Assembly: GCF_004551525.1 (NCBI RefSeq)
Contig: NZ_SATR01000017.1
Location: forward strand, 34,032 to 98,031
Length of the DNA: 64,000 nucleotides
Source: Vibrio ouci
GTDB lineage: Bacteria > Pseudomonadota > Gammaproteobacteria > Enterobacterales > Vibrionaceae
Direction: 5' to 3'
Shown here: in pieces, positions 17,816 through 27,559 of the stretch
How the letters are laid out: each line of letters opens with the position of its first letter
Position numbering within the stretch: the first letter of the stretch is position 1
Position numbers and translations under genes: made by a program
Notes under the pieces: model-generated
Seen by the model: only the letters and a program-made list of their open reading frames with translations
What the model was told of the DNA's origin: nothing
The model's database searches: none

Positions 17816-18922
17816 TTACAGCATTGGTGTTTCAGCTGGTGGAGTAGTTGCATCGCTTTCTACTACACGAACTTTGGCGTGGTTACTTAGACGTACTTGG
17901 CCAGACGTAACAACAACATCACCAGGTTTCACACCTTCAAGGATGTGTGCGATGTCTTGTGTACGTTCACCCACTTTAACCACTTGCTGTGTTACGCGCT
18001 TCTCACCATCTTTATCAGAGATGATGTACACGTTGTCGCCGTATAGAGTAAAGGTGATAGCGGTTTGTGGCAGAGTCACTTGGTTTTCAAGCTTAGGTAG
18101 AATGATGTTCGCACGTGCAAACATACCGCTACGCAGCTGACCGTCACTGTTTGGAATATCCGCTTGAACCTGAATCAGGCCACTTTGGATGTTTACCGCA
18201 GGCTCAATTGCTGAGATAGAACCTTTGAATGGTTTCTCTGGGTAAGCATCAACAAAAATATCGACTTCTTGATCGATAGAAATACGAGAGATATCTGTTT
18301 GAGGAACCGTAAAGCGCAGACGCATTACGCTAGTATCTTCAAGGCGCACGATGTCTGTACCAGCTTGTAGGTACTGACCTAGATAAACGTTACGAATACC
18401 AACCACACCAGAGAATGGCGCTTTGATTTCGCGGCGATCAATCGATGCTTTTAGGCTCTCAATATCAGCTTGTAGAGAGAAGTAGTTTGCTTCTGCTTCA
18501 TCATACGCTTCTTTAGAGATAGAGCCTTTCTTGTAAAGACCTTGGTAACGCTTATATTTCGCTTGAGCTGCTGGCAGCTTAGCTTGAGCACTCTTTAGGT
18601 TTGCTTTTTCAACTGCAGAGTCAAGCAATACCAATGGCTGACCTTCTTCTACTTGAGTACCAGACTCAAATGAAATTTTGTCGATCACACCGCTCGTTTC
18701 GTTTGCAACCGTAACACCTTGGTTAGGTTCGATAAAACCGATCGCATCAATCACAGGTACCCAATCAACCGCTTGAACTTCGGTTACCGTTACCGGGAAC
18801 TCAGGTTCAGGTCGATTCGCCATGTATTCAGCGATCTTCTGTTGCTTAAAGAGATTGAAACCTATCACGCTGCCAAACAGCAGTACCGCGATAAGTAACA
18901 TAAAGAAAGTCCACTTTTTCAT
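17816..18922 (-). CDS. RND efflux periplasmic adaptor (membrane fusion protein)
   Basis: A 368-residue MexE/HlyD-type adaptor. An N-terminal hydrophobic helix (about residues 4-24) serves as a signal anchor. The lipoyl-like halves flank a helical hairpin (about residues 95-150), followed by beta-barrel and membrane-proximal domains. It bridges the pump and the outer-membrane channel. It lies 18 bases after the TetR gene and 11 bases before the pump gene on the same strand, so all three should be cotranscribed. Possibly VexA by gene order. Confidence 0.92.
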   Translation of the reverse strand: MKKWTFFMLLIAVLLFGSVIGFNLFKQQKIAEYMANRPEPEFPVTVTEVQAVDWVPVIDAIGFIEPNQGVTVANETSGVIDKISFESGTQVEEGQPLVLLDSAVEKANLKSAQAKLPAAQAKYKRYQGLYKKGSISKEAYDEAEANYFSLQADIESLKASIDRREIKAPFSGVVGIRNVYLGQYLQAGTDIVRLEDTSVMRLRFTVPQTDISRISIDQEVDIFVDAYPEKPFKGSISAIEPAVNIQSGLIQVQADIPNSDGQLRSGMFARANIILPKLENQVTLPQTAITFTLYGDNVYIISDKDGEKRVTQQVVKVGERTQDIAHILEGVKPGDVVVTSGQVRLSNHAKVRVVESDATTPPAETPML

Positions 18923-18940
18923 TCTAATTAGAACTCCAAG

Positions 18941-19507
18941 TTAATGTGTAATGATTGCATCCCAACTGGCTTCAATTGCCGCTTCAATGGCATCTTGATC
19001 AAGTTGGTAATATCCAAGCGATTGTTTACGAGCCAGGGTGACACTGACTTCTAAACTAAGAGCAGCCAACACTGGGTTACCTAAGGGTTTAAATACCCCC
19101 GTCTCACGCCCTTCAGTGAAAAGTTGATCGACTTTACTGAACATCTTTCGCTCAATTTCTTTGGTCTCGTGGCTACGAACACAAGGTAAAGAGTCGTACT
19201 GAGCACGGTTCTTTAAGTTGTCGATATTCGACACCGAGAGATCAAAAATGTTTAACCACATTTTGCGAAAACGTTCTTTTAGTGGCATAGATTCGTCAAC
19301 ACCACGCTGAATTGCTTCGGCGTTACGTTGAGCAACCTCTAAACGAACTTGTTGCAGTAAATCTTCTTTATCAGAGAAGTAGCGATAAATCGTTCCTGCT
19401 GCGACCCCAGCTTCTTTGGCCAACTTATGCATCGAGAGGCCTTGAAAGCCTGATTCTGCAATCAGGGTTTCTGCGGCATCTATGATTTTTTGTCTTTTAT
19501 CTTTCAT
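18941..19507 (-). CDS. TetR-family regulator of the RND operon
   Basis: A 188-residue TetR protein. The N-terminal helix-turn-helix includes the AGVAAGTIYRYFSDKEDLL recognition region; the rest is a ligand-binding/dimer domain. As first gene of the operon it likely controls its own transcription and that of the pump. An 18-bp perfect palindrome lies 36 bases upstream of its start. In V. cholerae the equivalent VexR is reported as an activator, so repression should not be assumed here. Confidence 0.9.
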   Translation of the reverse strand: MKDKRQKIIDAAETLIAESGFQGLSMHKLAKEAGVAAGTIYRYFSDKEDLLQQVRLEVAQRNAEAIQRGVDESMPLKERFRKMWLNIFDLSVSNIDNLKNRAQYDSLPCVRSHETKEIERKMFSKVDQLFTEGRETGVFKPLGNPVLAALSLEVSVTLARKQSLGYYQLDQDAIEAAIEASWDAIITH

Positions 19508-19542
19508 AGAAACAGAACCAGACAGTTAACATAGTGGGTTAG

Positions 19543-19560
19543 TGAATGAACGTTCATTCA
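19543..19560. promoter_or_regulatory. Probable TetR operator upstream of the RND operon
   Basis: TGAATGAACGTTCATTCA is a perfect 18-bp palindrome, the size and position expected for the binding site of the adjacent TetR regulator. It contains the TGAAC/GTTCA half-sites often seen for this family. Confidence 0.75.
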
Positions 19561-19715
19561 TTATAGCCTAAAGTGTCACCATATATGCAACAAACTATTG
19601 CATGAATTAGGCAAAAAAATTGTGAATGAGACGCTTAGGTATCGTTGAGTAAACATAGCAATCTGCTTGTTGCACTATTATTATATGCGCCACCTTTTGT
19701 ACTTCAGAGATGACC

Positions 19716-21731
19716 ATGAAGCTGAACCCCAATCAAGACGCAGCCGTTAAGTACGTATCAGGCCCATGTTTGGTGCTTGCTGGTGCGGGCTCGGGTAAAA
19801 CACGTGTAATTACCAATAAGATCGCATACCTGGTTCAGCAGTGTGGTTACAAAGCTCGCAATATCGCGGCAGTAACCTTTACCAACAAAGCCGCCCGAGA
19901 AATGAAAGAGCGTGTTGGTCAGACACTAGGCAAGAATGAATCCAAGGGCCTAATGGTTTCGACCTTTCATACTTTAGGCCTGAATATCATCAAGCGCGAA
20001 TACAAAGCGCTCGGACTTAAGTCTGGCTTCTCGTTATTCGATGACCAAGACCAGATGGCGCTGCTGAAAGAGTTAACTGAAAAGCAGCTTGATGGTGATA
20101 AAGACTTACTGCGTCAACTGCTGAGTACCATTTCCAATTGGAAAAATGACATGCTGACTCCCGATCAAGCCAAAGCGCAGGCTAAGGGTGAGCAGCAACA
20201 GCTTTTTGCCTTCTGTTTTGAAATGTATCAAAAGCAGATGAAGGCTTATAACGCACTCGACTTTGACGACCTGATTTCTCTGCCAGTGCTTTTGCTTAAA
20301 ACCAATGAAGAGGTGCGTCAGCGTTGGCAGAACCGTATCCGCTACCTGTTGGTGGATGAATACCAAGATACCAACACCAGCCAATATGACTTAGTGAAGC
20401 TAATTGTTGGTGAGCGTGGACGTTTGACCGTAGTAGGGGACGATGACCAGTCAATCTACTCATGGCGCGGTGCTAAACCGCAAAACCTGGTGTTACTTGG
20501 CGAAGATTACCCAAACTTGCGTCTGATTAAGCTTGAGCAGAACTACCGTTCAACCAGTCGAATTTTGCGCGCGGCCAACATCTTGATTGCCAACAACCCC
20601 CATGTCTATGACAAGTCACTGTTTTCGGAAATTCCTGATGGTGAAAAACTCAAAGTGTTGCTGGCGAAAAACGAAGAGCATGAAGCGGAGCGAGTGACCG
20701 GTGAACTTATCGCGCATAAGTTCCTTAATCGTACCGAGTATAAAGATTACGCCGTGCTTTACCGTGGTAACCACCAATCACGTTTAATTGAAAAGTCGCT
20801 GATGCAAAACCGCGTGCCTTACAAGTTGTCAGGCGGAACATCGTTCTTCGCTCGTGCAGAAATCAAAGACATAATGGCTTACCTGCGAGTACTGGTGAAC
20901 CCAGATGATGACAATGCTTTCTTGCGCATTGTGAATACGCCGCGCCGTGAGATTGGTCCGGTGACGTTAGAGAGGCTCGGCAGCTATGCCAATATGCGTG
21001 GTAAGAGCTTGTTTGAAGCCAGTTTTGAAATGGGCTTAGAACAAACCCTATCAGGTCGTGGTCTGGAAAACCTACGCCGCTTTACGGCTTGGCTGGTGAA
21101 AATTGCCGACCAAGCTGAACGTGGTGATACGGTGGAAGCGGTGCGCTCGCTTGTGCGTGATATCAACTATGAAGATTGGTTGTACGAAACCTCTGCGAGC
21201 CCGAAAGCGGCAGAAATGCGCATGAAGAACGTCTCTGATCTCTACTCTTGGATTGTCGCTGACCTTGAGGGGGACAATTACGATCAAGAAGAGAAGACCA
21301 TTAAAGAAGTGGTTCAGCGTTTAACCCTGCGTGACATGATGGAACGTGGTGAAGAAGATGAAGAGAGTGATGCAGTGCAGTTAATGACGCTGCATGCTTC
21401 AAAAGGTCTTGAGTTCCCATACGTGTACTTAATTGGTAGTGAAGAAGGTATCTTGCCACACCAAACCAGTATCGATGAAGACAATGTCGAAGAAGAACGT
21501 CGCTTGATGTACGTAGGGATTACGCGTGCTCAACGTGAACTGACCTTTACCATGTGTAAGGAACGTCGTCAGTTTGGTGAGCTCATTAAGCCGACTCAGA
21601 GCCGCTTCTTAGACGAACTACCGTTTGATGATGTCGAATGGGAGCAAACTAAGAAACCAGTGTCGGCAGAAGAGCGAATGGAAAAAGGTCAGGCACACAT
21701 CGCTAACTTACGTGCCATGTTTAAGAAGTAA
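19716..21731 (+). CDS. rep: ATP-dependent DNA helicase Rep
   Basis: A 671-residue superfamily 1A helicase that moves 3'-5' and clears proteins ahead of replication forks. It has Walker [16 protein letters not shown] (motif II), the motif [15 protein letters not shown] and late motifs (TLHASKGLE and [10 protein letters not shown]). The opening [23 protein letters not shown] matches Rep rather than UvrD, which is encoded separately at 44027. The second in-frame ATG (19716) was preferred: GAG lies 6 bases upstream and it aligns with E. coli Rep. Divergent from the TetR gene; convergent with cytochrome c5. Confidence 0.95.
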   Translation: MKLNPNQDAAVKYVSGPCLVLAGAGSGKTRVITNKIAYLVQQCGYKARNIAAVTFTNKAAREMKERVGQTLGKNESKGLMVSTFHTLGLNIIKREYKALGLKSGFSLFDDQDQMALLKELTEKQLDGDKDLLRQLLSTISNWKNDMLTPDQAKAQAKGEQQQLFAFCFEMYQKQMKAYNALDFDDLISLPVLLLKTNEEVRQRWQNRIRYLLVDEYQDTNTSQYDLVKLIVGERGRLTVVGDDDQSIYSWRGAKPQNLVLLGEDYPNLRLIKLEQNYRSTSRILRAANILIANNPHVYDKSLFSEIPDGEKLKVLLAKNEEHEAERVTGELIAHKFLNRTEYKDYAVLYRGNHQSRLIEKSLMQNRVPYKLSGGTSFFARAEIKDIMAYLRVLVNPDDDNAFLRIVNTPRREIGPVTLERLGSYANMRGKSLFEASFEMGLEQTLSGRGLENLRRFTAWLVKIADQAERGDTVEAVRSLVRDINYEDWLYETSASPKAAEMRMKNVSDLYSWIVADLEGDNYDQEEKTIKEVVQRLTLRDMMERGEEDEESDAVQLMTLHASKGLEFPYVYLIGSEEGILPHQTSIDEDNVEEERRLMYVGITRAQRELTFTMCKERRQFGELIKPTQSRFLDELPFDDVEWEQTKKPVSAEERMEKGQAHIANLRAMFKK

Positions 21732-21761
21732 CTAAGTTGCTTCTATATAGAAGGAAACAAA

Positions 21762-21795
21762 AAAGGCTTGAGTGATGCACTCAAGCCTTTCTTTT
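21762..21795. terminator. Bidirectional terminator between rep and cytochrome c5
   Basis: AAAGGCTTGAGTG (21762-21774) pairs with CACTCAAGCCTTT (21778-21790) around ATG, with T-rich sequence on both outgoing sides. Confidence 0.9.
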
Positions 21796-21816
21796 ATCTA
21801 TTACAGTCTTGGGGGC

Positions 21817-22239
21817 TTATAGGCCTTTGATCATGTGATCAATTGCTGCAACGATTTCGTCGTCTGAACAGTCCATACAAGAACCTTTCGCCGGCATCGC
21901 ATTGAAGCCGTTAATTGCGTGGTCTTTTAGTACGTCTTTACCTTGTGCGATACGAGGTGCCCAATCGCCAGCGTTACCAGTCTTAGGTGCGCCGCTCACG
22001 CCAGAGCTGTGACATGCTGTACAGAACATACCGTAAACTGCTGCGCCGTCGCGCGGGCCAGTTGGTTCCACTTTCACTGGCTCAGCACCTGCTAGGTAAA
22101 CATCACCAACAGGCTTAATACGTTCTGCAATTGCATCATATTCTTCTTGGCTTACGCTTGCTGCAAAAGAGGCGCTAGAAAAAGTGATTGCAGCGACCAA
22201 AGCGGTTAATAATTTTCGAGACATATCCATTAAACTCAC
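21817..22239 (-). CDS. Cytochrome c5 family protein
   Basis: A mono-haem c-type cytochrome, 140 residues from the GTG start. That start was chosen because AGGA lies 7 bases before it; a start at the internal MSRKLL would still give an intact signal peptide (cleavage after SFA). The haem site is CTACH and the C-terminal NAMPAKGSCMDCSDDE contains the Met ligand and the extra Cys pair of cytochrome c5. It probably carries electrons in the periplasm to a terminal oxidase. Monocistronic; convergent with rep. Confidence 0.88.
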   Translation of the reverse strand: MSLMDMSRKLLTALVAAITFSSASFAASVSQEEYDAIAERIKPVGDVYLAGAEPVKVEPTGPRDGAAVYGMFCTACHSSGVSGAPKTGNAGDWAPRIAQGKDVLKDHAINGFNAMPAKGSCMDCSDDEIVAAIDHMIKGL

Positions 22240-22544
22240 TTTACATTCCTGAAGGTAAGTTCGTGCTTACCCATTTATTAGAGTGTGATTATGACCAACG
22301 GCAGTGCACACTTCGTATACAAAGGGCGAATTGCTGTTAAATCAATGTAAATAATGGGTGATTATATCCTGTTAACTTGTTGCAATAAACAGCAAGTTAC
22401 CTCCTTGTAATCAGTTATCTAATGGGAAATAGGGGTTTATCACACTTTAATTGTTGAAAAAGGCGCCAAACGATAAAAAAAGTTGAAAAAGTACTAGACG
22501 ACATAGTGTGATATACGTATTATTCCACTCCGCCGATGGGGCAT
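22240..22544. other. Intergenic region with the divergent cytochrome c5 and tRNA promoters
   Basis: No gene was seen. An imperfect hairpin (AACTTGTTG with CAGCAAGTT) lies at about 22376-22400. The last 60 bases should hold the tRNA operon promoter; TTGAAA at about 22491 and the TGTGATATAC stretch near 22507 are candidates, followed by a GC-rich discriminator-like run. Confidence 0.4.
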
Positions 22545-22621
<77 letters not shown>

Positions 22622-22655
22622 ATCGCCTTAAGGTTTATCGGTAAAAAATATCAGT

Positions 22656-22732
22656 GGTGGCTATAGCTCAGTTGGTAGAGCCCTGGATTGTGATTCCAGT
22701 TGTCGCGGGTTCAAGTCCCGTTAGCCACCCCA
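22656..22732 (+). tRNA. tRNA-His (anticodon GTG), copy 1
   Basis: Acceptor GTGGCTA pairs TAGCCAC with the extra 5' G (G-1) opposite C73, the His identity element. The anticodon loop is ATTGTGATT and CCA is encoded. Identical to the copy at 23003. Confidence 0.97.
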
Positions 22733-22784
22733 TTATTCAGGTAGCTTTGCTCCCTTTCTTGTGAAAACGAGAAGAAACATAAAT

Positions 22785-22850
22785 CGGTGAATAGCGTGTT
22801 TGTAGCGCATCTCGGCTCTTGGAATAAGCGGGACCAGAGGGTTGACTCTC
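22785..22850 (+). pseudogene. tRNA-Pro remnant 1
   Basis: It keeps the tRNA-Pro 5' end CGGTGAATAGCG, the D-arm end GTAGCGCATCT and the anticodon-arm 3' side GGGACCAGAGGG. However, the anticodon loop is replaced by a longer unrelated segment, and the T-arm and 3' acceptor strand are missing. It cannot fold as a tRNA. A second remnant of the same form lies at 23089. Confidence 0.7.
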
Positions 22851-22882
22851 TATAACGTAAACCAAGTAAAAAAATACTATGT

Positions 22883-22959
<77 letters not shown>

Positions 22960-23002
22960 CTCTTTCGTTTAACGCTGATGGCGGTAAACAACAAAAATTA
23001 GC

Positions 23003-23079
23003 GGTGGCTATAGCTCAGTTGGTAGAGCCCTGGATTGTGATTCCAGTTGTCGCGGGTTCAAGTCCCGTTAGCCACCCCA
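23003..23079 (+). tRNA. tRNA-His (anticodon GTG), copy 2
   Basis: Same 77 bases as the copy at 22656, including the G-1/C73 pair and CCA. Part of a duplicated His-remnant-Pro unit with a period of about 347 bases at the His genes. Confidence 0.97.
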
Positions 23080-23088
23080 TTATTTGCT

Positions 23089-23153
23089 CGGTGAATAGCG
23101 TATTTGTAGCGCATCTCTGAGTTTGAGAATAGCGGGACCAGAGGGCGACCCTC
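23089..23153 (+). pseudogene. tRNA-Pro remnant 2
   Basis: It begins CGGTGAATAGCG and keeps GTAGCGCATCT and GGGACCAGAGGG in the same order and almost the same spacing as remnant 1, with different bases in the replaced loop. It lacks the T-arm and the acceptor 3' strand, so it is not a working tRNA. Confidence 0.7.
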
Positions 23154-23184
23154 TGAAGTGCGAAATTCTCATTAAAAACAGTTT

Positions 23185-23261
<77 letters not shown>

Positions 23262-23268
23262 CTATTGA

Positions 23269-23297
23269 AGCCCTAGTCGAAAGACTAGGGCTTTTTT
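23269..23297 (+). terminator. Terminator of the tRNA operon
   Basis: AGCCCTAGTC (23269-23278), GAAA tetraloop, GACTAGGGCT (23283-23292), followed by Ts to 23297. Confidence 0.95.
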
Positions 23298-23407
23298 ACG
23301 TTTGGAGTTCTGGACTAGAACTTCAAGAAAGCCTCAACTAGCCGTCCGCGTCAGAAATGACGGGGCTTTTTTACATCTAGAATTCTTAACTTCATACCCA
23401 ATACACC

Positions 23408-23447
23408 GTCATTCCATAGACCGAAGCATGAGGGAGTAGGGAATCTC
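23408..23447. repeat. Diverged REP-like fragment
   Basis: GTCATTCC at 23408 and GGGAATCTC at 23439-23447 match the ends of the first half of the element at 10617-10711; an AGAAATGACGG string at about 23353 resembles its other end. It is probably an old, rearranged copy. Confidence 0.4.
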
Positions 23448-24065
23448 TTATCGTTTAGCCCCTAGTTTAAGTTTCCTCTAAATCGTTAGCTTCTCACTCG
23501 TCCTTAGAATCCTCACCTCTTGATCTAATCCTTCCGGTTTTGTTGCCCATCATATCCTCATACTTAAGCATTATGTTCAATCGGGATGGAACAATTTATT
23601 GATAACTTTCACAGATAATTGAGCTGTATTATTTGTTTTTGGTGTTGGTTAATTTCAGTTATTGGTCTAAATTTAAATTAATTCACTAAATAATAATTAA
23701 CATTCGACCAAATGTTTTGAGGTTGTTAACTGGAGTGTGGAGTGTCCCCTTGAATTTATTTGAATTTATATTCACATTCCCTTATTGCCATAAGTTTTAT
23801 GAAATAGCTAAAAGTTAGTATTTACGGTGTTTTGTTGCTACTTTTCATCAGGTTGGACCAAACGATGATCTAGCTCTATTGCATATTTATTTTCATAAGC
23901 TGCTTGGTTTTTGTTCGAATTCAACTTTTTGTCCTATGTTTGTTGCTTTTCTGTGAATTTTTTGCCAAATTGATGAGCTTGTAAATTACTAGAACGATAT
24001 TCTGGTAAGAATGGATTCACTTTTCAGACAGGGCAGAAAGCTGCCGAAGCAGTAGAGGTCTGGTA
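23448..24065. other. Long AT-rich upstream region of the ABC importer operon
   Basis: No gene on either strand. Most of 23560-24000 is A/T-rich with a tandem TTGAATTTAT pair near 23750. Close to the first gene, GGCAG (24032-24036), AAAG, CTGCC (24041-24045) forms a perfect small hairpin in the presumed leader. No promoter could be singled out with confidence. Confidence 0.4.
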
Positions 24066-25781
24066 ATGTCACTTTTAGAAGTTAAAAATCTTCGAATAGA
24101 GTACCCTTCGCGTCATGGTGTGCATGCCGCGGTTAAATCGCTTTCTTTTAATATTGAGCGTGGCGAGATCGTCGGTGTAGTAGGCGAGTCAGGTGCAGGT
24201 AAATCAACAGTCGGTAATGCCGTGATCGATCTACTTAGCCCTCCAGGTCGCATTGCAAGTGGCGACGTTTATTTAGATGGCGAGCAGATTTCAGGTCTGA
24301 CTCCAGAGCAAATGCGTAGCGTGCGTGGCTCTAAGATTGGTTTTATCTTCCAAGACCCAATGACATCGCTCAACCCACTGTTCACCGTTGAGCAACAGCT
24401 AAAAGAAACCATCCACGCCAACATGAAAGTCACTGACGCTGAGGCATACGAGCGCGCCCTGTCATTGATGGAACAAGTGGGCATCCCACAGCCAGAAAAC
24501 CGTTTAAAACAGTACCCTCACCAGTTCTCTGGCGGCATGCGTCAGCGTGTGGTGATTGCGATTGCACTGGCAGGTGAGCCTGACCTTATTATCGCTGATG
24601 AACCAACCACCGCACTGGATGTATCTATCCAAGACCAAATTCTTAGCTTAATCCGCGAGTTGTGTATTAAGAACAACGTAGGTTGTATGTTGGTTACTCA
24701 CGATATGGGTGTGGTCTCTAACGTGACCGATCGCGTAGCGGTAATGTACCGCGGTGATTTGGTTGAGTTTGGCCCAACAGCGAAAGTGCTTGGCGACCCT
24801 GACCATTCTTATACGCGCAGCCTAATTTCAGCCGTTCCTCGTTCAGATATGAAGCTGGATCGCTTCCCATTGGTGAGCTACATCGAAGAAGCTCACGAGA
24901 TGGAACCACTGGATGTTAAAAATCACTGGTTAGGTCAAAGCCAAGATCACCGTGATTACACCGGCTCTCTACTGAGTGTTGAGAACGTTAATTTACGCTT
25001 TGTGACCAAAGATTCTCTGTTTGAAAGTCGCCGCGAATACGTGCAAGCATCGAACAACGTGAGTTTTGACGTGTTTGAAGGTGAGACATTTGGCCTTGTA
25101 GGTGAATCAGGTTCAGGTAAATCGACTATCGCACGCGTGATTGCAGGTCTGTATGAGCCAAATTCAGGCAAGGTGACGTTTGAAGGTATCGACTTGACGT
25201 CATTGAAGTCAGAGAAAGAACGTCGTCCTCTTCGCCGTCAAATGCAGATGGTATTTCAGAACCCGTATACCTCGATGAACCCGCGCATGAAGATCTTCGA
25301 TATCATCGCAGAGCCGATTCGTTTCCATAAACTAACCAACAGTGAAGTGGAAACACGCACGATCGTGAACGATCTACTTGATCACGTAGGTTTGGGCAAA
25401 ATGGCGGGAGTGAAGTACCCACACGAATTCTCTGGTGGTCAGCGTCAGCGTATTTCGATTGCCCGTGCATTGGCAACTCGCCCACGTCTACTTATCTGTG
25501 ATGAACCGACTTCAGCACTCGATGTATCGGTACAAGCTCAGATCCTTAACTTACTGAAAGACCTCCAAGATGAGTTAAATCTCACTATGCTGTTTATCAG
25601 TCACGATTTACCGGTTATTCGCCAAATGTGTGACCGAGTAGGTGTGATGCAGATGGGTACGTTGTTAGAAGTTGCCCCAACGGAGCAGCTATTTACCGCG
25701 CCACAGCATGAATACAGTAAGCAACTAATTTCCCTAATGCCTGAATTTACGGGCTTAAGAGAAGAAATAAAAACGGCGTAA
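24066..25781 (+). CDS. Peptide ABC importer, fused double ATP-binding protein
   Basis: A 571-residue protein holding two complete ATPase domains of the Dpp/Opp/GsiA type. The first (about 1-265) has Walker A GESGAGKST, signature FSGGMRQR and Walker B LIIADEP. The second (about 295-565) has GESGSGKST, FSGGQRQR and LLICDEP. Each ends with the oligopeptide-type C-terminal segment. It powers uptake through the two permeases encoded downstream. AGAGG precedes the ATG. The gene order ATPase-binding protein-permease-permease is unusual compared with E. coli dpp, where the binding protein comes first. The substrate is probably a peptide but cannot be fixed. Confidence 0.93.
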   Translation: MSLLEVKNLRIEYPSRHGVHAAVKSLSFNIERGEIVGVVGESGAGKSTVGNAVIDLLSPPGRIASGDVYLDGEQISGLTPEQMRSVRGSKIGFIFQDPMTSLNPLFTVEQQLKETIHANMKVTDAEAYERALSLMEQVGIPQPENRLKQYPHQFSGGMRQRVVIAIALAGEPDLIIADEPTTALDVSIQDQILSLIRELCIKNNVGCMLVTHDMGVVSNVTDRVAVMYRGDLVEFGPTAKVLGDPDHSYTRSLISAVPRSDMKLDRFPLVSYIEEAHEMEPLDVKNHWLGQSQDHRDYTGSLLSVENVNLRFVTKDSLFESRREYVQASNNVSFDVFEGETFGLVGESGSGKSTIARVIAGLYEPNSGKVTFEGIDLTSLKSEKERRPLRRQMQMVFQNPYTSMNPRMKIFDIIAEPIRFHKLTNSEVETRTIVNDLLDHVGLGKMAGVKYPHEFSGGQRQRISIARALATRPRLLICDEPTSALDVSVQAQILNLLKDLQDELNLTMLFISHDLPVIRQMCDRVGVMQMGTLLEVAPTEQLFTAPQHEYSKQLISLMPEFTGLREEIKTA

Positions 25782-25874
25782 GTCGTAGACCTTTCCTGAT
25801 ACAAGCAGCATCAGGTATTAAACAGACGCAAATACAACAACTAGGGATAGAAATCCCGCATAAGGAGTTATGCA

Positions 25875-27428
25875 ATGAAAACCATGAAAAGCAAACTAGC
25901 AGTGGCTTTAATGGCAGCTGGCCTTAGCTTTGGCGCAGCGGCAGCAGATATTACCGTCGCTTATGATGCAGACCCAGTGTCACTTGACCCGCATGAGCAA
26001 TTGTCTGGCGGTACACTGCAAATGTCTCACATGGTATTTGATCCACTAATCCGTTTTAACCAGAAGATGGAATTTGAACCACGATTGGCTGAATCTTGGG
26101 AACGTATTGATGGCGAAACGATGCAGTTTAATATCCGCCAAGGCGTTAAATTCCACTCAGGTAATGCACTAACTGCAGACGACGTAGTGTGGACATTTGA
26201 CCGTCTGAAAAGCTCTCCTGACTTCAAAGGTATCTTTGGCCCAATCGTTTCGATCACTAAAACTGGCGATTACACAGTAGAAGTGAAAACAGAAGGTGTT
26301 TACCCACTAGTAGAAAACGTCATGACTTACCTGTTCCCAATGGACAGCAAGTTCTACTCAGGTAAGACAGAAGATGGTAAAGACAAAGCTGAGCTAGTTA
26401 AGCACGGTAACTCTTACGCATCGACAAATGTTTCTGGTACGGGTCCTTTCATCATCACTCAGCGTGAGCAAGGCGTAAAAGTAACGTTTGAGCGTTTCAA
26501 CGATTACTGGGACAAAGAGTCTGACGGTAACGTAGACAAGCTAACGCTAGTACCAATCAAAGAAGACGCAACACGTGTTGCAGCACTTCTTTCTGGCGAC
26601 GTTGATATGATTGCTCCTGTTGCACCAAACGACTACAAGCGTATTAAGAAGGCGGACAGTGTAGATCTTTACACTATGCCAGGTACGCGTGTTATCACGT
26701 TCCAAATGAACCAAAACAGCAACCCTGCACTGAAAGACGTGCGTGTTCGTCAAGCGATTACCTACGCAATCAACAACGAAGGTATCACTAAGAAAGTAAT
26801 GAAGGGTGCGGCAACGGCTGCGGGTCAACAGAGCCCAGTAGGTTTCGTTGGTCACAACGCCGATCTTAAACCTCGCTACGATCTTAAGAAAGCGAAAGAG
26901 CTGATGAAAGAAGCGGGTTACGAGAAAGGCTTCACGCTAACTATGATGGCGCCAAACAACCGTTACGTGAACGATGACAAGATTGCTCAAGCTTCAGCAG
27001 CAATGCTGTCTAAGATCGGTATCAAGGTTGATCTGAAGACAATGCCAAAAGCTCAATACTGGCCTGAATTCGATAAGTGTGCGGCAGATATGCTAATGAT
27101 CGGCTGGCACCCAGATACAGAGGATTCAGGTAACTTTACTGAGTTCCTAGCTATGACGCGTAACGCTGATACAGGTAAAGGTCAGTACAACTGTGGTCAC
27201 TACTCAAATGCTGAAGTTGATAAGCTAATTGAAGAGACCAACACGATGACAGATCTAGAGAAACGTAGTGCATCGCTGAAAAAAGTAGAAGAGATTCTAT
27301 ACAACGAAGCGGCGTTCGTACCTCTACACTGGCAAGATCCATCATGGGCAGCGGAAGGTAACGTTGAGATTGGTCCAATCATCAACGGTATGAACTTCCC
27401 ATACTTCGGTGACCTAGTGGTTAAATAA
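25875..27428 (+). CDS. Peptide ABC importer, periplasmic substrate-binding protein
   Basis: A 517-residue family 5 solute-binding protein (DppA/OppA fold) with a 23-residue signal peptide (cleavage after AAA). SBP family 5 features include WTFDRLKSSPDF and VRQAITYAINNEGI. It delivers a peptide-like ligand to the permeases that follow. Codon use is strongly biased, consistent with high expression. A strong ribosome site (AAGGAG) lies before the ATG. A CCTGAT/ATCAGG hairpin lies in the 93-base gap from the ATPase gene, and a terminator-like hairpin follows the stop, which should keep binding-protein mRNA above permease mRNA. Confidence 0.93.
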   Translation: MKTMKSKLAVALMAAGLSFGAAAADITVAYDADPVSLDPHEQLSGGTLQMSHMVFDPLIRFNQKMEFEPRLAESWERIDGETMQFNIRQGVKFHSGNALTADDVVWTFDRLKSSPDFKGIFGPIVSITKTGDYTVEVKTEGVYPLVENVMTYLFPMDSKFYSGKTEDGKDKAELVKHGNSYASTNVSGTGPFIITQREQGVKVTFERFNDYWDKESDGNVDKLTLVPIKEDATRVAALLSGDVDMIAPVAPNDYKRIKKADSVDLYTMPGTRVITFQMNQNSNPALKDVRVRQAITYAINNEGITKKVMKGAATAAGQQSPVGFVGHNADLKPRYDLKKAKELMKEAGYEKGFTLTMMAPNNRYVNDDKIAQASAAMLSKIGIKVDLKTMPKAQYWPEFDKCAADMLMIGWHPDTEDSGNFTEFLAMTRNADTGKGQYNCGHYSNAEVDKLIEETNTMTDLEKRSASLKKVEEILYNEAAFVPLHWQDPSWAAEGNVEIGPIINGMNFPYFGDLVVK

Positions 27429-27442
27429 TCACGAGTGAACCA

Positions 27443-27483
27443 GACCAAGTATTCATGATTCGGTGAATGCTTGGTCGATTTTT
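27443..27483 (+). terminator. Partial terminator between binding protein and permease genes
   Basis: GACCAAGTATTC (27443-27454) pairs with GAATGCTTGGTC (27465-27476) with one G-U pair, then GATTTTT. It lies inside the operon, so it is likely leaky, lowering permease expression. Confidence 0.7.
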
Positions 27484-27559
27484 GGTGCTTAGCTTTGTTT
27501 CAGTCGGGTTAAGTACCATTTTTAAGACTGAAATCTATGGAAAGTTTAAGGGGCAAGGA

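Noticed and set aside
23470..23570. Cluster of GGA motifs on the minus strand, like a small CsrA-binding RNA
   Set aside because: About six motifs occur, but there is no matching promoter or terminator and they are not in clear hairpin loops; the area also contains REP-like debris.
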